Shown: positions 12,201-24,444, counted from the stretch's first letter. The stretch: DNA of 64,000 nt from Apostichopus japonicus (GCF_037975245.1 NC_092580.1:18160001-18224000), one strand, 5' to 3'. Notes: generated by a model not told the origin, from the letters alone. A program made the numbers and translations.

Positions 12201-12869
12201 TCTTGAAAACTTAAAATGTGTACATTTATTTCAACACCTCGGTGTGTCAAATAAGTTTTCGTAATAGTTATATCTAATTTTAGCTCAGAATGCAATATGC
12301 TTACCAAGCTCGCTAAGCTGTATGCTAACCCAGCTAACAAATGGTACGTTGCTATGGCAACTTTTTGTGTTTAATTGTCTATTTCCGGCAACATTACCAA
12401 ACCTATCTGGTAACAATCCAGATAAACTTGCAGTTGTTCAGTATAAGATATCAGGCGCGTATCCAGGATTTTCAAACCCGGGGGGCGCGAATTACTATCT
12501 AAGCGGAGCGCCACCATCGGTTGGCGCGCAGCGTACAAGAAAATTTCTTATTTTGATACCCCCAGATCACCGGAAACGGCACTTCTCGGGATTGAAATGA
12601 CCAACCAGATGTACACTTTTTGCCTGAGAACCAAGTATTTCCTAATAGTTTTTTTTTCCATCCATAACCTTTTTGAAGATTGTCAACCCGGCACACATCA
12701 TGTTCGACCTGATCGCATCTCCTGTGGGTCTTTGCTTTTGTAGGTGATTCTACGTCGCGGCCCACAATACCCGTCAGCCCCACTTTTCAAGGTTTTAAGC
12801 CCCATATTTGTTCAGAATTTGAAAATTCACATTTCTCGTGAATAAACTCACTTGAAAACATACCCATAA

Positions 12870-14765
12870 TGTTGTACAAAATGTACGGCATGCCATACGT
12901 TTCAAAAATGTCCAAAACAATATAAGCATGTCCAAAATAATATAAGCATGTCCAAATTTATATAAACATGTCGAAATTAATATGAGTATGTCCAAAAATA
13001 ATGAGAGCATGTCCAAAATAATATGAGAGTGTCGAAAGACTATATGAGCATGTCCAACATATTAAAAGAATGTCGAAAAATAATACAAGAGCGACAAATG
13101 TAACTGCCTAATTCAATTTTGTATTGAACATTTTGGCGTTTTAAGTTACGCCATATGTTGCAAAATATCCCCAAAAAATATAAGCATGTCCAAACTTATA
13201 TGAGCATGTCCAAATTTATATAGACATGTCAAAACTATATGAGCATGTCCAAAATAATACGCGCATGTCCAAACACATATAAGTATGTCCAAATATAATT
13301 TGAGCACGCCCAAAATTATATGGAGAGTGTCGAATAATAATATAAAAGTCTCGAGTGTAACTGCTAACTTCAACTTTGTTATGAACATTTTGGCGTTTGA
13401 AGTCACGCCAAATGTTTCAAATATCGAACTTTTATATTGGTATGTCGAAAAAAAATTAGCTTACAATACCTTCTTTGGAGGTAATTTTTATTAACTGACA
13501 CAATGGTTATCATTATGACAATATATTATTGAAACATTCTTCTGTTTTTGTGACGCAAATAATTCAAAATATGTAAAAACAAGACCATCACCTAACATTT
13601 TTCCTTTTCACATCCCTTCGTAATGTGAGTGGTTTCGCCCTGCCTAGAGGTGCTGAGATTATTCATATATTGTTGCGAAGGCAAAGAAGTTCACGTGCGA
13701 AAGTACGTACAACATGCACAAGCGCTAACAACGTACAGTAGTTATCACACATGCGTACGTTGACAGTGAAAATGAAGTACTATACTGTGTTACTTTTTTA
13801 ACGGAAAATTGTGACACTTAATTACGGTTACCAGGCGAAGTCGGCCACTAGCCCAGAATTAAAAAAAATAAGCCTAGGTTAGGGGTATTCAACGTTTAAT
13901 CTTCACTCTCACCTTTTAACTAAATTTCAAGATGGAAACGTGGGAAGAACTCGCCAACTACATATTATTGATTAAACCGCGTGGAATGTTGTACACAGTG
14001 GTTCTTCGTATTAAACTCACTGATAGTTACAGCACCTTGGGGCCAGGTTGATCACTCGCGCTACGAAACAACTCAACTAATATTTCCTCGAAAATAAAAT
14101 CGTTCTTGATCGAAATATCATTAAAATATTAACACACACACTAATACGGTAATGGATGAACTGTATATCGTCTTAAGTTACGCTGGATATGGTGTTTTTG
14201 TTTTCAGCATACCAAAATAAAAAGTTTGATATTTGGAACATATGGCGTAAATTCAAACGCCTGACTGTTCATTACCAAAGTTGAATCGAGCAGTTACGCT
14301 CGAGACTTTTGTATTATTTTTCGACACTTTTTTATATTTTGGACATGCTCATATAGTCTTTCGACACTCTTATATTATTTTGGACATGCTCTCATTATTT
14401 TTGGACATACTCATATTGGTTTCGACATGTTTATATAAATTTGGACATGCTTATATTTTTTTGGATATTTTGCAACAGATGGCGTGAATTCAGATGCCAA
14501 AATGTTCACTAAAAAGTTGAAGTTAGCAGTTACATTCGACATGTTCATATAATTTTTCGACACTCTCATATTATTTTGGGCATGATCATATTATTTTTGG
14601 ACATACTTATATTAGTTTCGATATGTTTATATAAATTTGGACATGCTTATATTTTTTTGGACATGCTTATATTTTTTGGACATGCTTATATTATTTTGGA
14701 CATGCTTATATAGTTTTGGACATTTTTGATACATTTGGCATTCCGTAAAAATGTCATCTATGGAC
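12870..14765. repeat. Long inverted repeat whose arms are minisatellite arrays
   Basis: The left arm (about 12870-13452) is made of 25-30 bp units such as AGCATGTCCAAAATAATATA. The right arm (about 14205-14765) is the reverse complement (TTGGACATGCTTATATTATT). Each arm contains two copies of a higher unit of about 270 bp, closed by a landmark reading ACATTTTGGCGTTT...ACGCCA. The spacer (13453-14204) is unique and non-coding. The geometry is that of Foldback-type transposons, whose long terminal inverted repeats are also built of short tandem units. Confidence 0.85.
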
Positions 14766-15007
14766 AACCAATATAGAAAAACTTCCTTGAACCCCTAACA
14801 GACCGGTCAAAATTGCACGAGTAGAGGGAAGTGTGATGCAGAATGTTGGTCAGAAATTTTCGAAAATTCCGACACAGTTAATTTATTGGTGTAGAATTAT
14901 TGCAACCTGTTATAACGGCTATTATAAAACTTGGTTTCGGAAATGAAAAAATAGCAGATATTTCCTTCAACCGAACACTACACACATAGGCGTAGGAGGG
15001 GCGGCGG

Positions 15008-15377
15008 AAGTGGCGGAGCTAGGGGTATTGGTCAGGAGGGGCGAGAATGGTCTGTAGGGGCGCTTTCAACACTATCTAAGCGGAGCGCCACCACTGGTTG
15101 GCGCGGAGCGTACAGAAAATTTGTGAGTAAAGATACTCCCTAGATCGCCGGAAATGACCCTTTCCGGACCTGGCTAATTTGCAGATAAACGAAGAATAAA
15201 TATCGATCTATAGGTGTCATCTCCAAATGACACCAACAAAATGTGAGAAATGTCAATAAGTAGATGAGAGCGCAATAAAAAAGTCAATAATCTAGAATAT
15301 GTAAAAAGTGGTAAAGAGCTGAAAAACGCGCCAGCAGTCCATTTGAGTCCCCTCACCGTATGGACGCTCCGCCACTG
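15008..15377. mobile_element. Nested 370-bp hAT-like miniature element
   Basis: Ends AAGTGGCGGAGC (15008) and, on the other strand, CAGTGGCGGAGC (15377 inward) match at 11 of 12 bases. The flanking octamers GGCGGCGG and CGCGGCGG match at 7 of 8, as expected for an aged 8-bp duplication, though the flank is GC-simple and could match by chance. The interior shares ACTATCTAAGCGGAGCGCCA with the left end of the host element at about 12495, so the two are related. Confidence 0.5.
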
Positions 15378-15534
15378 CGCGGCGGGGGTGCAGCCCCTAA
15401 TTCGCCATTACTAATGTAAAAGAGAATTTTGACATAATTGGACCTGCTTTTTATACATCTCCATGAGACATGTCGTTGTTAACATTAGCATCCCGCGGTA
15501 TACTGCGCAATTTGAACGGACCGTACGGTACATG

Positions 15535-15650
15535 ATGGCATGCGATGTAATAACCAAATGCTTGCTTATATGATATCGACATTAAAACGTTGAACGCGCG
15601 CTTCGCGCGCGAAAATTTTTGGTTGTTTTTTTCAGGCAAGTCGGACAGTT
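15535..15650. repeat. GC hairpin module shared with the 21.3 kb element
   Basis: The segment contains the self-complementary core CGCGCGCTTCGCGCGCG next to GCATGCGATGTAATAACCAA. The reverse complement of the whole segment occurs at about 21327-21410 with few mismatches, showing a dispersed transposon module. Confidence 0.8.
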
Positions 15651-15730
15651 TTGAGGCTTTTCATCCTGGAACGCCATTTTCATGCTCACTGATATGATGT
15701 GATATCTGCTGTTTGCGTTACAAATTCGAA

Positions 15731-15880
15731 CAGGCGCGTAGCGAGGAATTTGCCAAGGGAGGGGCGAAGCCTGTAGGCAAATTATCTCAGCGTAGCGCCA
15801 CCATAAGTTGGCGCGAAGCGTACAAGAAAATTTTGGCCGAAAATGCCTCCCAGATCGCTGGAAATGGCATTTAAGCACTT
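15731..15880 (+). repeat. Second copy of the CAGGCGCGTA transposon terminus
   Basis: CAGGCGCGTAGCGAGG is followed by GCGCCACCATAAGTTGGCGC and AAGCGTACAAGAAAATTTT, parallel to the sequence after 12452 (GCGCCACCATCGGTTGGCGC, then AGCGTACAAGAAAATTT). It is a second insertion or an internal duplication; I find no own right end with a matching flank. Confidence 0.7.
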
Positions 15881-16194
15881 TCTATTTTGAAATTAATTAG
15901 CGATATCATTTAAAACAATGCTGAATGGGGGGGGGGCGGGCGGTCGCCCCCATCCCAAAAATCGTCATGTTCCCCGACGACACGGTCGAGTTCGAGACCA
16001 GCCACAGTTGGTTTCATAGCACAATTCTACACACGCGTTATGATAGACCATATATAGTATATATATAGATCATTAGTGAGAGAGGAAAATGGAAACGTCA
16101 ACAAATGGAGTTGTCGGTGTAAGGGGTAGGGTGAGTCACACTTTTACGAAATCATTGATCCGTCACTGGCTACCCTTCAGCGCTGTAATGATGT

Positions 16195-16372
16195 CACTGT
16201 TCCTCTTTCTCTTCCCGTTGTCTTCGCGTTTTTCTTTTACTCCCTCCTTTTCTCCTTTTTCTCTCTTTCTTCTTTTTCTTTTCTCTTCCTTCCTCTCCTC
16301 CTCTTCTTTTTTCCCCTCTTTTTTCCTTTTTTCTTCTCTTTTTTTTTCTCTCCTCTTTTTCTTACCCGGGGG
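16195..16372 (+). repeat. Polypyrimidine tract followed by GC palindrome
   Basis: About 170 bp of almost pure C/T (TTTCTCTTTCC-like) runs into CCCGGGGGGCGCGCGCCCCC, a GC palindrome at the right end of the composite transposon. The plus-strand frame here (Phe/Ser/Leu-rich) is an artefact of the tract. Confidence 0.85.
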
Positions 16373-16415
16373 GCGCGCGCCCCCAACGCCCCCCCCTGGA
16401 TACGCACCTGGATAT

Positions 16416-17386
16416 AATCACCTACATTATCTTCAGTATGAACTAAACGTTATAATTTAAGAAATAAAGAACGATTCTTTTCATTCAAGAAAATCATAAT
16501 CACGCTTCTGAGAGTTTTTCATAAAAGCTATAATTAATTAGCTTAATTTAAATGAAACAAAGTCAACATGTATATAGTTAAGCAACGGAATGACGTGATG
16601 GTTCTTTAGTATCGATTAACCTCTAAATAACTTCTTAACCCCAGCCCAATCACCGACCCCCCCCCCTCCCTCCCCAATGTCGTTAGGTGCATGATGCTGA
16701 ATTAATTGCAAAAATGTTGTTATGAGCTACGTTGCATGGAATGTATTCTCCCGTATATTTATTGAGTAAACTCTCATAACATCAACTTTTAGACTTTAAT
16801 ATATTCTTCCTGTTCGCACACTGTCAGTATATCAATCGGTCATTTGTATTTATTAATTTATTACTTAACATGAGACCGATTTATTCTGTTGGGCGTGTAT
16901 TACTTATCCCGTGAATAAAACAAATGTTCATACTTCAGATCACGTGGCTATAGGTAAAGTCCTCTAGAAAAATACATAAAAAAACTGAAATGGTGATGTT
17001 CTTCCCAAGTCTCTATGTATTTATTGATTTTCTTGATTCATTAATTATTATAAGTTTGTTTTGTTTTGCATCGGCTACATTGAGGGGGGATGAAGAGAGT
17101 GTGGCCAACGACTCATTATCTTTACATAATTATGTTCTCATTAATTGAATGAACAGCAACAAAACATTTCATTTTCTTACATAAACATTATATGTAGCCA
17201 TTAAGGCTATGCCTTTCCTTTGTTATATTTATTTTGTATTACGGAAGCTTGAAGTCATAAGAAGGTTGAAAGACGTTAGATGTCGACACATCTTAGTTTT
17301 GCCTGATTTAAAGTAAAATGTTATGTTGCAAAGTAAAATGCTTCAAACTTTGACTCAAATTGAGCAAATGACTGCATTAGTTCAAA

Positions 17387-17389
<3 letters not shown>
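16416..17389. other. Intergenic, nothing recognised
   Basis: AT-rich unique sequence with one C-rich run near 16657-16675. No gene or known repeat seen. Confidence 0.55.

Positions 17390-17466
<77 letters not shown>
17390..17466. repeat. (TA)n microsatellite
   Basis: About 38 uninterrupted TA dinucleotides. Confidence 0.98.
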
Positions 17467-17469
<3 letters not shown>

Positions 17470-18174
17470 AATCCAGAAGCTCGATACCCACTGTGCATGA
17501 TTATGATTATCATTGGCATTGTCATAGTCATATCATAAATTGTGCACTAATAACGTTGGGTCGTAGCAATTTTATCAACAATTTCAACACACTTGTAATT
17601 ACATACCATCCGGCCGAAATGTAATATCGAATAAGTTTGGACTGCACTCAATGGATCTTATTATATCGTAGATCGTTCTTTTTCTTAATGTTTCGATGGA
17701 AGGCATGTAATTGATGAAAGTATGGACAACACCGCTTCTATAGTGTTTCCTCGCCATCGATGACCGCGATTGTGAACGGGGAACCTATCTTTGTTTTCTT
17801 TTAAGAGATTAATTTTGCGATTAGCTAATTATGATCATATCATAATCAGGTGGATGGGTTGTGTTCGCAGCCATGAACTCACTCACCTTAGAATAAACAC
17901 CTGATTACTATATGGTTTTAGAAACGATATTCGCTGTCCAAATGAGAGTAAAACACCATGATTATCTTCACAATAGAAAATGTGGATTCATTCTGTCAGT
18001 GTTTTCTTTGTTATTATATTGTTATTATTATTATTATTATGAAGTGTCTTTCAGCAGGCTAAAGAGTCTGAGTCGAACTAATTTCAAAGTGACAAATGCA
18101 GTTGGACAAATAGACGCTTATTGCACTATACGTATATTGCTCAGATATTACATAATGCATGAACTATCTTGTAC
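17467..18174. other. Intergenic, nothing recognised
   Basis: Unique AT-rich sequence. A 101-codon open frame (17912-18217) runs into the neighbouring duplication and a (TAT)n stretch, and is not credible as a gene. Confidence 0.5.
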
Positions 18175-18528
18175 TTTGTTGTTGTCGTTGTCTATTTTAA
18201 TCTTCATGCGGGTATAATGTTAAGCATATACTGAAGAAAGGTAATAATTTACTTGGAGAATAATGGTATATCTGAAGAGTTCATATGGTAATCTTATACA
18301 TATCCAGTGGCAAGCGTTATAAATTAGTGAAAAATATGCGCAATTACTTAGTACCCCGTATTAAACTTTGTTGTTGTTGTCTATTTTAATCTTCATGCGG
18401 GTATAATATAAAGTATATACTGAAGTAAGGCAATAACTTCCTCGGAGAATAATTGTAGATCTGAAGGATTAATATGGTAATCTTTATACAATTCCAGATG
18501 CAGCCGTTATAAATTAGTGAAAAACATG
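18175..18528. repeat. 189-bp spaced direct duplication
   Basis: Two copies (18175-18338 and 18365-18528) share TGTCTATTTTAATCTTCATG, then GCGGGTATAAT, ATATACTGAAG and GTTATAAATTAGTGAAAAA. The offset is 189 bp, identity is high, and there are scattered substitutions. Non-coding. Confidence 0.9.
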
Positions 18529-19274
18529 TCATACATCCTACTCGCGCTGTTATAAGCAAATACATGCTGTACAATATAGTTATGTGTATATCGCGCCTGT
18601 TCGCGGTCGATTCGACGGACATTGAAACAAACAGGGTAAAGTTCACCATTACATGCCAAGTGAAGCAGAGTTTCTTCCCTCGATTGAAGACACCACATAT
18701 TAACATATTAATTTAATAAATTTAATAACACAAATTAACTTATAAGTTTGATGTTGAGTATGAGGTTATTGACTGGTATCTGAAGTAGTTATTTTCCTGA
18801 GGATCATAAAACTAACTATTGCGATGAAAACCGTGAAATATGCAAGTTCCACAAGGAACAAAAATATTATCTAATAGCAAAATTGCCGTACGCCAGACAA
18901 TCGATAAAATGCACGGTGCATGCGTAGGCCTATAAAAAATTCCTCTATGTTTTGTTTTCTTTTTATCAGATCATATCCTTATTTTGATTAAATACATGAA
19001 ATAACCCATAGGCCTATGTAGGTTTGTTACCCTTTGGCAACAAAAAAATACCCCAAAAATAAGAAAATATAACATATTGAACATTCCTATACCGTTGGGT
19101 TATCGATCTGATACCGCTCTAGGTAATCATGTAGGAAGTATAATTTGACAAGAACCTACCTTTCTGGTAGGGTTCCATTTTTAGCAGATCATTTTGGTTA
19201 AATCTATATAGTCTTTATTGGGAATAGCATAAGGGAATTGACTCGAGATTCCATTATAGCAAGATATATTGTGC

Positions 19275-19278
<4 letters not shown>
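18529..19278. other. Intergenic, nothing recognised
   Basis: AT-rich sequence with two TAGGCCTAT palindromes (about 18926 and 19010). No gene or repeat family recognised. Confidence 0.5.
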
Positions 19279-19489
<211 letters not shown>

Positions 19490-21099
19490 GCGACGACACG
19501 TGGGAATCGATATACAAGATACATATTACACACTTCAAGCAGTGCATTAGATAAACATACTTATACTTCTAGTCTATATAGGCTATGTAGCTGCGATTGT
19601 ATATTTAAAAAGTGACGTTGGGCACATTATTATAGTTTTGATACTTTTCACACTGCGACAAAATCAACACTATTTGAGAAGTGCCCCTTCAAACATCGGA
19701 GGCCCATGTCGTCTGAGGCCATACAAATATCATGTTTTTCCCATTGTGTTTTGTTTTGCATCTGAGGAATTAACATTATTGTCTGTATTGCCTAGTCACT
19801 TTAATTGATTAACCTCATCTGTTTAAAGGGCCGTTTCTCAAAAATTAATTGTATCATAGATATAAATCGGTACTGATAACAGTGTTGTTTAGTAGGCTAA
19901 CACACACTGACGTCATCCTTTAAAGCTGAATATCTTGATAACCTGAACAGATATTTAAACATGACACTCTAATGTGTTTTCCCCCATGAATTATTTCATA
20001 TCAAAACTAACATCATGCTGGCCAAAAGCCACCTTTAAGGCACGAATTGACGTAGGGTGTGTTGACGGTGAATTGAGGTTTAATTGGGGGGATGTGGGGG
20101 GGGGGGGAGCGAGCTGACATGGAACGCTGAATACTTTTGTCGATTTCTTGTCATTATTTTTAATATCTTATAGTGAAGAGCAAATTTTCGTTACGCTTGG
20201 AAAATTACTGTCTATGGTAGATGCGTTAAATGTTCGTCGCTACACGGAGACTAGCCATTCCACCATTCCCATCCATCCCTCTTCACCCCCTCCCCAACCC
20301 CCTCCCCGTCCCCCGTGAACCCACCTCGTCTATTTAGCCGGAACACTCGTTACACAAACTGTAACATAAAGTTACATCTTGTATATAAATATAATCTCTT
20401 TATATGCAAGGTATACCGGCTAATAGTATAACTATATATCTTACATTAAAATTTGTCTATATACCTACTGATGCATATATTTATGATTCCATGCGCCGGC
20501 TGTTATTCTGACACATTATAGCTGTAATTACGATGCAATTAGAAGTACACGACGATGACAAACGTTGTCATATATAAACCTACTCGACAATAATTCTCGT
20601 TCTGCTATAGGCGTTATTAATAAATCAGTTTGTTGGGGAAAAAAATTGTCTTGCGAGGCTTACCACATGGTGGGTTACATATATAGAGAGACGACGCTAA
20701 TCTTACTGCGCCACGCAGGGATGCACTTCACATCACATCTAGTGGAATAGTTCAAATATACAAGGGGTACATTTATTATTCATTTTGGTTAGTCTTAATG
20801 TGACCACGGCGTATGCTGGTGCAGTGGTGGGAGGGGGAAGGGTATGGCTTGAGTGTTCTACAGTAAATTCCTTTCATCGGTCAACCGCATCCTGTCCTGA
20901 AATAAAGCTGCAAATTAGAACTTATTTACGTTCGCCATTTCCCCGCCATCATATGAACAGTATCCATGTATACATAACTTGTGACGCACATGATGCAGGC
21001 CCTATAGAGAAGACTGTGGACTGGTATATATCCTACTCGGAAAGGCTCAACCTTCCAGGTTATGTATACACTAAATTACATATCCAGTTGTTTTGAAAC
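19490..21099. other. Intergenic, nothing recognised
   Basis: Unique sequence with a poly-G run (about 20085-20108) and a C-rich run (about 20270-20320). The 103-codon frame at 20785-21096 shows no domain or splice context. Confidence 0.5.
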
Positions 21100-21107
21100 C
21101 AAGAAAG

Positions 21108-21865
21108 CAAGGGCGGCGGAACCGGGGGGCACGTGCCCCCCACTTTTCCTCAGGTTAAAAATATGCCCTTTTTCTACATAAAAATTTCTAAATAAAAAAA
21201 GAGTTTACAAAGCGAAACCCACGTCGAATGAAATATTTTGGGAAGTTTGGAATGTTTACCACAGGCGTAGGAGCCCAATTTGATTTGGGGGGCTGTAACG
21301 ACTTGCCGGAAAAATATTGCCAAAATTTTTCGCGCGCTACGCGCGCGTTCAATATGTTAATGTGCATATCATATAGGCATGCATTGGTTATTACATCGCA
21401 TGCCAATAACATACAATCATTTGCCGTGTTATAACGGTGTTATAAAAATTGGTTAGAAATATTGGGAAAGTCGTTACAATAATAATGATCATAATAATAT
21501 CAGTTTAACCATTAAAGAACACATAGAAAATCATTTTTCTTTCAGTATTTTGACATATTTCATTTGCTTTCATGCATGTATCGATCGCGTGTGCAGGGAC
21601 TTGGACTTTATAATGATTTCACCTCATTTTGTCTTTTTCCTTGTTTCCCAATTTGCACATTAGATATTGCAGTGCTAGTATGCATTGTTTCCTTGAGGGA
21701 GGGGGGGGGGTGGCGTTGATGGAGTGATGTGTATACACAAATAAGATAATACAATAAGAGTTATAAAGGATACTAAATATCAGGCTGCATCAGTCCAATC
21801 GAATTTCTGAAAAGTGCCCTTCGACGTTGGTGCCCCCCAGATTAAAAGTGCTTCCGCCGCCCTTG
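21108..21865. mobile_element. Non-autonomous hAT transposon, 758 bp, with perfect 8-bp target duplication
   Basis: Both ends carry the same 14-bp terminal inverted repeat, CAAGGGCGGCGGAA, and both are flanked by CAAGAAAG (21100-21107 and 21866-21873). An 8-bp duplication with CA-type termini is diagnostic of the hAT superfamily. Subterminal sequences also mirror each other: GGGGGGCAC near the left end and GTGCCCCCC near the right. No transposase is encoded. The interior (about 21262-21480) carries the GC hairpin module seen in reverse at 15535-15650, probably an older transposon carried as cargo. The perfect duplication indicates a fairly recent insertion. Confidence 0.9.
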
Positions 21866-21873
21866 CAAGAAAG

Positions 21874-22182
21874 GTTTGCAGAGTTGGGTTGATATCAATT
21901 AGCATTTGAAACTCGGCAACTTAATTCAAATTTCTCCTATCACATCCCTTCCTAACTACTCTGTCGCTACACCTGCATGTTTAAATATAACACAAGATTT
22001 GATTACCAAGGCCAATTAGATGTAATTCTGAAACTTGTTACTGGTACATTCTAAATCCTAAACGCAGAAATACTACACGAAGGTATGTTGTTGTGTAACG
22101 ACGATAACTTCAACGCCAGACGCAAGTACCGATATAAAGATCACAATGTGTGTATAATATAGGAGACAGTATGACCCATTGG

Positions 22183-22189
<7 letters not shown>
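21874..22189. other. Intergenic, nothing recognised
   Basis: Unique AT-rich sequence between the hAT element and a TA tract. Confidence 0.5.

Positions 22190-22273
<84 letters not shown>
22190..22273. repeat. (TA)n microsatellite
   Basis: About 42 TA dinucleotides without interruption. Confidence 0.98.
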
Positions 22274-22275
<2 letters not shown>

Positions 22276-24439
22276 CATATTGTGTACGATCAATTGCAGC
22301 TCTTCATAGACAAACTTAGTATTTGTGAATCACTGCTAGCTACAAACCCTGTCACTAGGGTATAAGTCAGGGTTTGTCATGTACTTTATATCTCAGCATC
22401 ATTATGGAATGCCAAACGCACAACAGTTGACTTTGGAAAACTCTTTAGGCAAAATCTGTCTGTTCCTAGCATGTCCAACCCGAACTCACAGTAACGTTCC
22501 TCCCAATTTGATATTACCACTCCTCTGTTGCATAGAATATGGTAGTTTGGTTTGAGTTCACGAAAACATACAAATGTATATGATGATACTCATATATACT
22601 GGTTATACCGCAACCTACTCGCGTCTCAGTTTGGCTGCGCATATTTCTATACGGTATGTTTGACGCCTTCATTTTGATTTCTATACTAATCGTACATTCT
22701 TGACGGTGCCATTGAATTTACCAGACATGCATACTTAGACAGCCAAGCAAACAAAACAACGCATATATTGTTACAACATGTATATATTTTAGCCAGATAT
22801 TACCCACAATGCTTTGCGTATTGACTAGCACCTTGCAGTCGTATAAACGTGAGTTAGTCGTTAGTATGTTAATGACGCTATTAATATACATTTACGTACA
22901 GAAATCTAGACTGCAAACTGGCGAATATTTGGAATTGACATGAATTAAGATGTTCCTTAAATTTGGCAATGTATATTTGCTTGAACTCACAAACATTCGT
23001 TGGTAATTGCGTCGTTGTGCACTGGCATATTGTTATTAAATTGGCTGCAGGTTTTATTTTTCGGTGATGTATAGCTGACGAGATTCGTCAATAAGTCATA
23101 AAAAAAGGAGAAAGAAAGAAAGAGCAGCAAATCGACAAAGGGCAATAACATATTTACATTTGCTGTTCAGAGGAAAGTGCAAACAAAAGTTGACAAGCTG
23201 TAGATTAAGTACAAAGCCCTTAAATGGCACTTGGCTTATATAAAGCAGTATGTTGTGTTGAATTTAAGTCATGTCATAAACTTGGACAATTGAATGGATA
23301 CAATCTGTTGGTATGTTCAACATTTCTCTTGATGATAAAATAATTCCTGAATCTTTCTTAAATCGTTGTACTAACATTGGTATACATTTACAGGCATGTG
23401 CGTCCCTCCTCCCTCCTCCCTCCGCCCTCCTCCCTCCTCCCTCCTCCCTTCTCCCTCCTCCCTCATCATTTCCAAGTGTGTAGATTTACCAGATTGTGAA
23501 AAAGAAAAAGAAAACAAAGCACAACGCAGCTATAAATATGCATACTTTGATGTTATCTGACGTAAAAACAAAACCACCTCACACGAAACGGAGTGGAAAC
23601 TTGAAAATAACAAGTGGATATTTAATTATTGGACGTTGCCTTTCGGGAAATAATAACATTTGGTTTCACAAATTGTAAGTATTCGATTCTATCTCCACCT
23701 CTATCTCTCTTTCTTACTCTCGCGAGGATAAAGTAATTAAAACAACATGTTTACGGTTGCGTTAACGGTTTGAAACGACCTTCAACTTTAAAATCGAGTT
23801 TGTTCTGAAAGGCGGTTATCTGCCAGATATATATATTTTGATAATATACTTTACAGAATTGCTTAATGCATTTGTCTTTGGTCTTTGCAGAAATAGAAAA
23901 ATAATTATATTTTAAGATTGGTGCACGTTCCATCAGTGTGTCGTTTGCATTGTTATACTATATCACTACTACACTTATATCGATGAACCCATGAGATCAA
24001 AGGTCACGAATTCAAAGATAGAAATATGTAACTTCAGTGCAATTTTGGGTTATTTCTCTGAACTTAAATTGATCTGACAATGACAAAAACAGTATCTCAT
24101 TTACAAAATGTTGAATGCGTAAGTTAACGTCCGAACGAAAGCGAAGTAGGTCTGTGTATGGAAGAGATCCTGCTCCGTTTCTTCCTTATTATTTCATTAA
24201 TATGTATGTTATCTTTCTAACGGGTTAATGTAATCTCAGCAATACTGTAACTTTCGGATTTGGGGTTTATTGTAAAGAAAACTAAAGATGTTTAACACGT
24301 ATACGTATACGTGGTCTGTTTACGATGTCTCTTTTATTGGTTTCTGTACCATTGATTCAATATTCGTAGTGGTTAACTTCAGTTACCGTATGCTAACTAT
24401 AAACTTACTCAATTATGATTATATGGTTTTGTATAGGTA
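22274..24439. other. Intergenic apart from the C-rich tract at 23.4 kb
   Basis: No gene supported. The only structured element is the CCCTCCT array at 23401-23463, listed separately. Confidence 0.5.
23401..23463 (-). repeat. (CCCTCCT)n tract, G-quadruplex-prone on the minus strand
   Basis: About nine CCC triplets are separated by four-base TCCT, TCCG or TTCT spacers. On the minus strand this is GGG(N4)GGG repeated, satisfying the usual four-tract G-quadruplex rule more than twice over. Confidence 0.9.
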
Positions 24440-24444
24440 CAGAG

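Larger units (their letters stand above)
11378..12451. other. Intergenic between the LRR gene and the transposon island
   Basis: No gene seen. It holds a tRNA-type box B and a set of small CACTCT/AGAG hairpins, both listed separately. Confidence 0.6.
12452..16410. mobile_element. Composite DNA transposon, 3.96 kb, 5-bp target duplication GATAT
   Basis: The left end reads CAGGCGCGTATCCAGG and the right end, reverse-complemented, reads CAGGTGCGTATCCAGG, a 15/16 terminal inverted repeat. Both ends are flanked by GATAT (12447-12451 and 16411-16415), a 5-bp target-site duplication. No transposase frame survives, so it is non-autonomous. Inside are a long fold-back structure (12870-14765), a nested 370-bp element (15008-15377), a GC hairpin module (15535-15650), a second internal copy of the left terminus (15731) and a pyrimidine tract. 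CAGG-type termini fit the hAT superfamily broadly, and some hAT groups make 5-6 bp duplications; that assignment is inference. The element could be a nest of several insertions rather than one unit. Confidence 0.75.

Noticed and set aside
15731-16410. Separate 680-bp transposon using the inner CAGGCGCGTA end and the outer right end
   Set aside because: The 5-bp flank TCGAA at 15726-15730 does not match GATAT after 16410, whereas the flank of the 12452 end does.
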